From positions 124,001 through 188,000 of the forward strand of contig JAJTUP010000002.1 in assembly GCA_021399435.1 (NCBI GenBank): a stretch of DNA of 64,000 nt, read 5' to 3'. A program made the position numbers and the translations under genes. The notes under the pieces were generated by a model, which was not told the origin of the DNA, ran no database searches, and saw nothing but the letters and a program-made list of their open reading frames with translations. This DNA comes from Diaporthe sp. PMI_573 (Eukaryota; Ascomycota; Sordariomycetes; Diaporthales; Diaporthaceae). This document shows, piece after piece, positions 55,639-64,000 of this stretch (positions are counted from its first letter, which is position 1; each line of letters starts with the position of its first letter).

Positions 55639-56964
55639 ATGACTACCTCAACCTCGTCGCTGAGACCCCTTGTGATCTTCTCACGTGTAGCTCAGAGTCC
55701 ACCAAAGCGATACGTGCGCATTTCTGTACTTATCATTCTCATTTGTTTATCCCTAGTGCTTCTCCTCAAAGCAGAAGCCCGCGGTCGACATCATGCGCCG
55801 TTTAAGCCGCCTGCTACCAGGATTATTGTTCATGGAGATCCTGTGGATGGCATTCCGGAGCCGTCGTACACTTTGGCCACGTTCCCTTATTCTCCTCAAC
55901 AGTCATCAATGAGCCCTCATCACGAATTCGACAATGTGGTCGACCCTGTTGTGCAGCACCCGTGGCTTGCCGCCGTCATATCGTCAGCAGCAGATGTTGC
56001 GCGTCGAAAATTGATACGTTCGACTTGGATGTCCTTGTATCGCGATGTTCCCTTCGACGGCCGCTTCGTGGTGGCCAATCCAGGACCGCAGTGGACCGCC
56101 GCCGTGGCCCAAGAGAACAGGACGTTTGGGGACATGATTGTGCTTGATCATATTGCAGAGGACGATATCACGGCAAACACCATCAAGACGCTGGAGTTTT
56201 ACAAATGGCTAGTCGACCGAAGTCCACGTCGGTATGAATTTGTATCCAAGATGGACACAGACGTGTGGTTGAATGCCTACGGCTTCTGGAACCGATTTAT
56301 TTTACCTCGGATGGACAGTAACGCAGTGACTTCGGGGTATTCGAAGAAGTCAAACCGCACAATTATCGGCGAGCTTTACTATTCGAAGAACTACGACCTT
56401 GTTTTCCCCCATGGCGCAATGTACACAGCAAGCTGGGACATGGTGGAGCTGCTCGCATCATTACAAGAACAGTACAACGTCCTGACCGGAGAGGACATGG
56501 CCGTGGCAATATTGCTACTCAGAAGCAGAACGCAAGTCAACTTTTCCAATTTCAGAGGGGTTGAGAAGTTCGACTTTGACGAGGCGGATACTCGCGGAGA
56601 CGGGACGGCTTGGGCAAGACCTGAGACGCACCAGGATGCCACTTACCATGCTCTTGTACCGGGTAGTGATCCCATTGCTGTACACCAGCTCAAGACTGAA
56701 GAAAGCTTCCTCAAGGTCGCCGAATGCTTCGATGAGCGAGGAGCGAAGTTGGCGCCGGCACGGGAGAACATGTCTGGCATTTCGAGACAATGGTCGTGGT
56801 CAACAAGCTGGCACGACTTTTGGACTTCCATTGGCCTTTCGGGGCAGTATGACTCAAGGTTTGAAAAAATACCAGAAGCACTTTGGTCTCAAAAGGATGG
56901 CGATTGGATATGTGATGGTATTTGGAACTTGGGCGAAACGAAAGAGGGTTATGTTCAAGGTTGA
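55639..56964 (+). CDS. Type II membrane glycosyltransferase, GT31 family
   Basis: An uninterrupted ORF of 441 residues from ATG 55639. A short cytosolic tail (about 25 residues, basic KRYVR) precedes a signal-anchor helix (ISVLIILICLSLVLLL), the layout of Golgi glycosyltransferases. The luminal domain carries GT31 marks: the start motif ARRKLIRSTW, the region RFVVANPG, FYKWLVDRSPRRYEFVSKMD, the DxD-like metal site in KMDTDVWLN, and TGEDMAVAILLL, equivalent to the conserved ED motif. N-glycosylation sites are present (NRT, NFS, NMS). Family members transfer galactose or GlcNAc in beta-1,3 linkage to glycans; the acceptor here is unknown. The upstream TTG at 55609 is in frame but ATG 55639 fits the topology. 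Downstream is a gene-poor stretch and a broken hydrolase gene. Confidence 0.85.
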   Translation: MTTSTSSLRPLVIFSRVAQSPPKRYVRISVLIILICLSLVLLLKAEARGRHHAPFKPPATRIIVHGDPVDGIPEPSYTLATFPYSPQQSSMSPHHEFDNVVDPVVQHPWLAAVISSAADVARRKLIRSTWMSLYRDVPFDGRFVVANPGPQWTAAVAQENRTFGDMIVLDHIAEDDITANTIKTLEFYKWLVDRSPRRYEFVSKMDTDVWLNAYGFWNRFILPRMDSNAVTSGYSKKSNRTIIGELYYSKNYDLVFPHGAMYTASWDMVELLASLQEQYNVLTGEDMAVAILLLRSRTQVNFSNFRGVEKFDFDEADTRGDGTAWARPETHQDATYHALVPGSDPIAVHQLKTEESFLKVAECFDERGAKLAPARENMSGISRQWSWSTSWHDFWTSIGLSGQYDSRFEKIPEALWSQKDGDWICDGIWNLGETKEGYVQG

Positions 56965-57758
56965 ACGTGTTGAGACGTTTGGGAGGACCAACTAGCTATC
57001 TTTTTCCCGGGTCATAGATAAACGACCAGTATCACCTGAAGAGCTGCAACGGAACAGAATCAATGTCCAGGCTCCTCGAAGTGACTTTCTAAAAATGTGT
57101 TCTGGAAGCCTTCAGGACGAATCTGAAGTTTGCCTATAACAGACAACCTTGTCCATGTCCTCAAATTAAAAATGTCCAGGTTCTGTTCTGTCCGCTCCAA
57201 CTTACATATACTTACATTGCTTCTTCCTCTTGTGTTCCATCTCCTTCCTCTTTTATGTCCCATGCGGCCCGTATAACATAGGCAGAAAAGGCAGAAGACC
57301 AGCGAACGCCCAGACAAGACTCATAAGAGTGTGCACGCTTACCCAGTTCCGACAACTGCCGTCATAACCAAGACGAACACCGACTTAGCAGCGCCGAGAA
57401 TGTACTTGGTTAAGTTCTTCATCGCCGTTACGCTTCAGAACATCGTGCTGCGCCTTGGGCAGACATCCCTGCAGGTGGCCAGCGTGGTCATGATATGGAT
57501 AGTCACTGTGTTGCGGAAGCCGACTACCAGAAGAAGCGGCACAAGCGGACTCGAATAATTGCTACTGGTGATTCGCTTTCAGTTTGCGGCTCAGATCGTT
57601 CCAGCATCGCTTTGCTGCTCGGAATGACTTTTAAAGTGTCCTGAAGTTCCTACATCCTGCCTTGAAAACCCAGCATACTTTATCTTCTCAACTTTGAGCT
57701 CTTATGCCATCCTACCGCCAACTTTCGGCTGCAAAATATAATTTTCGAACTTTTTCCT
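56965..57758. other. Intergenic between GT31 and the hydrolase relic
   Basis: Only a 75-codon frame without ATG (57331-57558) was noted. Nothing else was recognised. Confidence 0.4.
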
Positions 57759-59503
57759 TCATCGGATTCTCTCAAATTCTACCAACGGCGCATCCTCCCC
57801 CTCCGAGCGCACGTCGACTGCTACATGTGTCACAACACCGCGCGAGTCCACGTGAAACTGGACCCGGAGACACTCTTGTACTAGTTCAGGCACGTCTTCG
57901 AGGACCATAAAGAAGAGCCAGAAATCACCCGTCTTGTGCTCCAGGGTCCCGGACAGCTTCAGCTGGCTGTCCGGGCCCCTGGACAAACGGAGTCTGCAGG
58001 ATCCGGTGTCTGAGCCTGTGGGCGGCGGGCCGAGGCTGCGGCGGTACCATCGCAGTCTAGACTGACGAAGAAGTCGCCGTACGCTACGTGTCGGAAGTGG
58101 CCGGTGTGGTTTGCCAGGGCAACTGATGCTGGTATGGGTGGCCGGGGGATGGCGGGATAAATCCGCTCGGAGCATGTCGCAAGGTTATGTGCTGCGAGTG
58201 CGTCCGCTTCTTCGAACCTGGGATGCGTTAGTGAATTGTGATGCTTAGTTCATGTATGAGCATCAATGGTGACTTACTTGGACTCAAAGTCTCGTCTCCT
58301 GCTCTCCTCGACGTTGAAAAGGTCATACAGTATACGGTACGTGACGAGCTCTCTCGCGTGAGACCACCCGTTACCCATCACGGCTATTCCATAACGCTTG
58401 GACGGTACCATCATCATGAACGTCACAAAAGGCGTCACTGTCCCCGTATGATAGAAAACCTGGTGGCCCTCGAATACCCCAGACATCCAACCCAACCCGT
58501 ATGTCACTGGCCCCACAAACAAGTCCTGGTGCATATCGTGGAACGACCTCGGGCTCTTCAGCTCCCGGTGGCCCGCCTTGGAGATCGGCCCGGCCTCGGC
58601 CATCATCACGCGGAGGTACTTGGTATAGTCCAGCACGTTCGAGACGACGGCACCACCGCCCTCACTCGCCCGGACCGAAAAGCTGGTAGTCTCTTGCCGC
58701 TGCTTGACGTACTTCCGGGAACTGTTAACCCACCAGTACCCCTCAGCCAGCTCGAGCCCGCTGGCCTCAAACCTCGGGTCCCAGTCCCCGAGGAACGTCT
58801 CGTCCCTACAGCATTCAGAGTTAGCTACCAAAGGACCATGGGAATAGTTTCATACAATTTGGAGCAAAGGAGAGGGTCACAATGTGGCCATAGCATGTTT
58901 CAAAGCCATCAGCGTAACAAATTCTTTGAGGCAGAAGCCATAGGTGGGAGAAGTTTCTTCTTGGAAGGGTTAAGATTGTATCCAAAAGCCTCTTACATCC
59001 CCATGGGACCCCACAGGAACCTGCGGTAGAACGCGCCAAGCCGCCAGCCCGACAGCGTCGAGACGAGGTAGCCCGCCGCCGCCCACATGCTGCTGTGAAG
59101 GACTTGGTTGTGCTGCCTGCCCAAAAGAGCGTGTGAGGTGTCACCGGTGTTGATGGGAGGGAGGCGTAGCCGAATCCCTGGGTCTAGGTGAGTTTCGCTG
59201 TGGACTATTGCAATGCACGAATTTCCTCATATCTGTGGCAAGGCAACCGGAAGGACGGGGAGACAACTGACTTCGGCCCAAGTCACATTGCCATTGATGA
59301 TGGCGACCGCCATGCCGGGCGCGTGCCACTTCTCCATCGCGCCCTCGATATATTCCACGAGGTCTGATGTCGAGAACGGCAGGGTATCTTCGGATGCTTC
59401 ATTATCGACATGACCGAGTGGGTTGCTGCGATGACGATTCCGGGTATGCTAATGCGAGACACACCAATGTAGAGCCGAAAAGAAAACCGAATAGAGTTCT
59501 CAT
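57759..59503 (-). pseudogene. Broken secreted serine hydrolase (beta-lactamase/class C family)
   Basis: The gene reads on the minus strand in four exon-like blocks (59503-59272, 59177-58997, 58805-58278, 58217-57759) with good GT-AG borders. It starts with a signal peptide (MRTLFGFLFGSTLVCLALA). The mature domain has VEYIEGAMEKWHAPGMAVAI, then FWAGSTTKSFTAA with the catalytic SxxK. Later come WRLGAFYRRFLWGPMGM, AEGYWWVN, GGGAVVSNVLDYTKYL and YGLGWMSGVFEGHQVFYHTG, the last being the HTG of KTG-type motifs. Three lesions are visible. A frameshift separates the signal peptide from the mature part near 59435-59460. An internal deletion at about 59087-59095 joins SFTAA directly to the GYLVSTLSGW region, removing about 100 residues with the catalytic Tyr motif. 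A second frameshift near 57990-58040 breaks the C-terminal domain (LEHKTGDFWLFFMVLEDV). Introns remain spliceable, so decay is probably recent. Confidence 0.75.
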
Positions 59504-60729
59504 TCTGCTAGTTCTACTAAGTAAGTACTAAGTCTGAAGCGATGTGAGTATTGGGGGGGGGGAACGTGTTGCAAAGAGGAGTTATAACAGCAGAGGGAAA
59601 TTGACCCGGTGCTTACTTCGTTCAAGCCTTGTCACCAACATGCAGGCCACTAGCGCTATGCAGTTCTGGTCTAGGAGGGAAGATCTCACACCGGAATTGT
59701 GAATGACGACATACACACAAAGATAATAAATGAATTTCATTCGCCCAGGGTTGTTGATTGGGGCAAGCCACACGCGGGAAATGTCAGACAGCAGACTCTA
59801 CCCATTGGAATCGCCTCAACATAGAAAGGAGTTTGGGAAGAGCTTTTCGGTGGCAAAAGTGTAGTCCAATTGATTATGTACAACAGGTACAGTTTTTGGT
59901 AAGTCTTGTGTATTATCCACAGGACAACCTCTCTTCCTGTATTGCCTTCAACAACATGTACACACAGACTAAGGTACCGGTCTGTTGCACAATTTCTTGT
60001 GCATGGACTACTATCACAAATGATACTATTAATCAAAGGTAGTCATAGATAGTAAGTACTTGAGACGGCTTGTCTACTGCTAGCAAAGCAAGTGCCCCGG
60101 CTAAAAGAGTAGAATTACTAATACCCCTATTGGATCCCTAGCAGTATATAAGACCTGTACCGACAGATTACTAACACTAGAGAAGATTTGAGTAAATAGA
60201 AGCTTATAATCTAGGGGGGTAAATTTAGTTATCATAGTCTTTAGGAAGTCCTTAAAGCCTAGTAGAGCTAAGTAAAGCTACTATAAGAATGATTTATACT
60301 TGACATAGAACTACTACTCTTTTTTGTGAACAGCCACCACCTGTCGCTACGAATGCCCGGACGGGTATTGCGATCCATGTCACGGGCCCCACTACGATTT
60401 TCACCACAAAAAACCACCTCAGGTTGTTTTGATGCATGACCAAGACCTCTGGAGCGGGACCTGTATGAGCCGGAAGAGAAAGAATGATATCATTGTCTTC
60501 GTGTCGATACCCTGGCTCTCTGGCATATGGTTCTCCAATGTCAAGAAGCTGGGCCAAATGGCCCCTGTCAAATTGCGAGTCAGCGCCTCGTACTCGTTCA
60601 GCTGGGTGTCCTCGATTCGGGGCCCTCACGTATGCCGTTCAAGTCTGGGCCGTCCGGGCTGTCCGGACCGTCCTCGTTTCTTTTTCGCCGTTATTGCGAT
60701 AGGTTCGCCTGGGCCTTGATCCTAGCCTG
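59504..60729. other. 1.2 kb with an AT/CTA-rich degenerate tract
   Basis: The part at about 60040-60300 is rich in A/T and in CTA, TAG and TTA words, and is unlike neighbouring DNA. This is what a mutated transposon fragment can look like, but no open frame or terminal repeat remains. No gene was recognised elsewhere in the interval. Confidence 0.4.
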
Positions 60730-61197
60730 CTAATGTTTTTTCTTTTCTGGGTCCGCGAGGGTGTTTGTAAAGGAGGAAAGGAGGAAAGGAGGTATTTGAC
60801 GAAGAAATAGTAGACGAAGGCCTGCGGCTGACATTAGTCCTGTCTGGATAGCGGGCCCCGTTCGTGACGAAGAGAAGCGGACCAGATTTTCATTCGAACC
60901 TCGGTTCCCAACTTCTCACATAAAAGACATTGTTCGAAAGAAGGCTTACCAAGCATGAATTTCACCGTATCCGCTCCATACATGGTTTCAATCGCCAAGA
61001 ATAACTCTACTAACAATAGCAATGCAGCCCCCAAGAAGCACCAGCTTGCTCTCACTAACACGGGCGCATGGTGTATCACCCCGATCGCGCCGTTCAACGC
61101 GATCACGAAGCTTACGACAAAGAACGCCGGCGCAACGAAAGAGGTCACATCCCATTTCCTAGCGGAACGAGGAGCCGCGTGATGATATTTGTTCGTC
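60730..61197 (-). CDS. Possible membrane-protein gene, 5' end not found
   Basis: A minus-strand frame entered by a TAATAG acceptor at 61198 reads APRSARKWDVTSFVAPAFFV, then an alternating hydrophobic region (VVSFVIALNGAIGVI, VLVRASWCFLGAALLLLVEL) with two likely transmembrane helices. A second intron (60840-60949, GTAAGC to GACAG) continues in frame to a short tail ending at 60730. No ATG or 5' exon could be assigned. I do not recognise the family. It may be a fragment of a lost gene. Confidence 0.35.
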
Positions 61198-61875
61198 CTA
61201 TTAATGAGAATCAGGAATTGAGGTCCAGGAGAGAGCTGGAGCGGGATGTGGTATAATGGTAGTCTCGTAGTTAGCAGACAATGGTGGCCCAGCGCATTAC
61301 GCAGTGCTTGTGATACCAAAGCATGACTTTGCAAGATGGGCTACAAATGATGAGAGGTGCTCACTACCGCTGATTACCCTCAGCAAAGGCTAATTTGGGT
61401 TGGTCAACTTTTATATGAGCACGCTTGAACGCAGGCATTGTGATTTATAGTCAATGTCCACTTCCAACGGATCTGGTACTGGGGGGTACCAGGGGGACAT
61501 GTCGAATGCAGGGCTGCCGGACCTTTATCATTCCCGTGGATGTCAGCCCGTGCGAAGAACCTGCTGCTGTTGGGGTATCCATAACACACGCATTGGGGCA
61601 TTTCCGATGTAAAGAACAGTACCAATTCGCCGCTACTTGGATGCCTGAAGCTTAGACAAACTTCGCAGAATAAAGATGGAAGCAGGGCTGAAAACGGGAC
61701 GACATTATACCTGGGAAGCTGGATCGATGTACATGTGCAGAGTATAATCAGTTGCAAATTTCTAGTGTAGGTTTCGAAGCTCCATGACAACTCGCGAGCA
61801 GAGGAGGCTTTGTCCTTCATAAGGTCCTCTTCACATATCTCTACATACTGCAGACAGAAGAGCTACTAAGCCGAT
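61198..61875. other. Gap between the doubtful membrane gene and the FAD oxidoreductase
   Basis: A minus-strand frame at 61404-61820 has no start ATG supported by context and no domain. Any missing 5' exon of the membrane-protein fragment would lie here. Confidence 0.35.
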
Positions 61876-63658
61876 CTAAGACACGGCGGGCAGCCCAAGC
61901 TCTGTTCCAGGAGCAGGAAAAGTCGATCCTGTCAGCTCCTGATGTCCGAACAGAAAGTCGCGATCCGTGGTCAAATTTGCAGAGAAACGTCGATCTGTCA
62001 AAGGTGCATATTGACTTGGTGTGGGAGGAATCGAGTCGACCGCACATGCTCGGCCATCGACAACATGCATGTAATCCGCATTGATGCCGGGGCTGATCCA
62101 AAATAGCATGTCGGGGTCATACTTTTGCTTCAGTTCCGACAAGCGCGGATAGTTGGTCCCCCAGAAGGAGGACGACCAATTGGGCTCAGTGACACTGGCC
62201 TCGTTGATATACGTGCCCATGTCGGGAGCTAGTCGTCTTAAGCCATCAGCACTCGTGCTGTTGGTCTTGTTTGCGATGATGAGTGCCGCTGCTTTCCTCC
62301 ATCCTGGATTTGCCGATACCGCACTTCCATCACCGACACGGTCACCAGGCGACATTATCTGTACACCGATGCTGCCGCCCGTCTCAGCCAATGCCTGCGT
62401 TAGGTTTGGATGGCTTAGATGTTCAGCGCTCAGAAGGCGGCTGTCGTAAGGAATGACCCCGCGATCGTAACGATGGTCGGCTGTTGTCGGTTGAGGAACG
62501 AGTGTCCCATATGTGCCTTCGAAGAACTCCCTGTAGCTAGAGAACTCGAATGCTCGGGTTTGGAAGGGCGTTATTCCTGGGAGACTGGAGACATTCGACA
62601 GGATCGGGCCCCAAATCTCGTTTGCCTTGGCGATACCCGCTTGCGATCCTGGGTGAATGGCAAAGCACCTAATATTGGTAGGAAAGGTGTAAAACGTCGC
62701 ACTGATACCCTTCTCTTGAAGATCCTTCGCATGGCCCAGCAGGTATCGAAGCGCCTCACTGGTGGGATACGTGCCTTGTTCCAAGTCCGAAGCATCCAGA
62801 GTGGAGTTGATATACCAATTGAACCCTGTGATTGGCACCGTGACATGGGCTTTCCAGGTCGCCTGAACGATCACGCCAAAGGTGCTTCCACCGCCGCCTC
62901 GGATAGCCCAGAACAGATCAGAGTTTATTGCGTTGTTAGCCACCTTGAGTTCTCCATCGGGGGTGACGATCAGCGCCTCGAGCCACTGGTCAACTCCAAG
63001 GCCGTACTGTGAAGTTAGGGGACCATACCCGCCGTTTTGGCCCCAGCCTCCGCCAACAGCAACGGTCGCTACATAAATTAGCCTGGTGACAAAGAGTGTT
63101 GTGTTTGTCTTGCTTACCAGCTCCGCCGCTCACCGTGAACAGTCCGGATTTTGATACCGCGTAATTCAAAGGCAAACCAGCCAGAGCCGGCCCAAACGAC
63201 ACAGCAGCTTGTTCTCCCTCAACAAGCTCAATAGCCTCTGCCTCGGTGTCGATACCAACGAATGGGAGACCTTCGGTGGTAGCAGTATAAGACTGCATGA
63301 CGCGGGCGCCTTGAAACAAAGATAGATCGACCAGAAGTCCAGATCCTGCATCGCTGCGTTGCAACTGATCGTGTCCCGTAGTCAACACACTCAAACGAAC
63401 ATTGTGCTCGTTTGCAAAGCGCACGGCTTTCTGGACATCTTCGACGGATCTAGCCTGCAGTCGGTAGTCGGGCAACGGGCCGTGTTCATCGCTGCCATTG
63501 GTAGCAACAACACCTGGAAGAGCTGCCTCCCATTGCGCATGCGTAGGCCAGTCTACGTCGGTTTTCAATTTGCGGCAACCAGCAGGCGTTGTCGTGGCCT
63601 GGGTGCCTAGACTGGCAAACAAGAGTACCGCAGCATATATAAAATTTGAGGACACCAT
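61876..63658 (-). CDS. Secreted FAD-linked oxidoreductase, berberine-bridge (BBE) type
   Basis: Exons 63658-63118 and 63068-61876, with a 49-base intron (GTAAGC to TGTAG), give 577 residues. The start MVSSNFIYAAVLLFASLGTQA is a signal peptide. The FAD-binding type 4 domain covers about residues 55-240: EDVQKAVRFANEHNVRLSV, the TGHD motif whose His is a likely 8-alpha-histidyl flavin site, GSGLLVDLSLFQG, VSGGAGATVAVGGGWGQN and DLFWAIRGGGGSTFGVIV. The C-terminal BBE segment has YPRLSELKQKYDPDMLFWIS and PGINADYM, typical of the family. Several N-glycosylation sites occur (NVS, NLT, NKT, NST). Members oxidise sugars, oligosaccharides or secondary metabolites. The substrate here is unknown and no biosynthetic core gene lies in the window. 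A TATA box is about 100 bases upstream. Confidence 0.9.
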
Positions 63659-63761
63659 AGCGGAAGCTGTTCTCCAACGAAGAGGCGGGGATAGATACTT
63701 TTAGGGGTCGTTGCTCATGGTCTGATAGTAAACATCCTACATGTAGGCGCCCGTCGTATCT

Positions 63762-63769
63762 TATTTATA
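63762..63769 (-). promoter_or_regulatory. TATA box of the FAD oxidoreductase gene
   Basis: TATAAATA on the minus strand lies about 104 bases upstream of the ATG at 63658. Confidence 0.55.
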
Positions 63770-64000
63770 GGCGCAGAATCATCATTGAAAGCGTCTGGTC
63801 AGGTCTGCTACACAGATAGATGTTCAATGTTGATGCTCCGGCGCATCCTTGGGGTGCAGGGGTTGGTTGGGGTACAGTATTCGTGTAATCTCGGTAGATA
63901 AGCGGAGACTATTACGAACCCGAGACCATGAACGAGACCGACACTGATATTCTTCCAAAGGTATATTGACTGCAGGCGGCTGAACACCCGAGTACGATAG

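Overview
The window is nuclear DNA of a filamentous ascomycete (Pezizomycotina, most likely a Sordariomycete). Genes are split by short introns of about 50-120 bases with fungal borders (GTAAGT/GTGAGT/GTATGT to YAG, sometimes with a visible CTAAC branch site). The protein families are typical of this group: HET, Som1/Flo8-type LisH regulator, Aim6, Dal5-type transporter, fungal sulfotransferase-like protein, kinase-C2H2 fusion. No tRNA, rRNA, CRISPR array or intact transposon was seen. The genus cannot be fixed from sequence alone.

Three zones stand out. (1) About 0-24.6 kb looks accessory: a truncated hypothetical gene at the left edge, a kinase-like relic, a sulfotransferase-like gene, a HExxH metallopeptidase-like gene lying between two inverted 15-bp minisatellites, an unknown gene, a truncated MFS relic, a GPI-type cysteine-repeat wall protein, a HET-domain protein, a single-pass cysteine-rich surface protein, a Dal5/allantoate-type MFS transporter and a large kinase-C2H2 fusion protein. 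(2) About 26.9-49.9 kb holds mostly conserved housekeeping or regulatory genes: a seven-knuckle CCHC protein (CNBP/Byr3/Gis2 type), a two-pass membrane protein, U5 snRNP 40-kDa WD40 protein (SNRNP40/Cwf17) divergent from TRAPP subunit BET3, the LisH/poly-Gln regulator Som1/Flo8 and Aim6. (3) About 50-64 kb is accessory again and gene-poor: a six-cysteine small secreted protein, a GT31 glycosyltransferase, a broken secreted serine hydrolase, an AT/CTA-rich degenerate tract, a doubtful membrane-protein fragment and a secreted berberine-bridge-type FAD oxidoreductase.

The core genes serve splicing, ER-Golgi tethering, RNA binding and morphogenetic transcription. The flanking genes point to surface and secreted functions, self/non-self recognition, nitrogen-compound uptake and gene decay. 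No single obvious new system is present. The best leads are the kinase-C2H2 fusion, the inverted minisatellite pair around the HExxH gene, the small secreted protein, the cysteine-module wall protein and a 9-base micro-exon in BET3. All exon joins below were worked out by reading frames across GT-AG borders and are predictions without transcript evidence.
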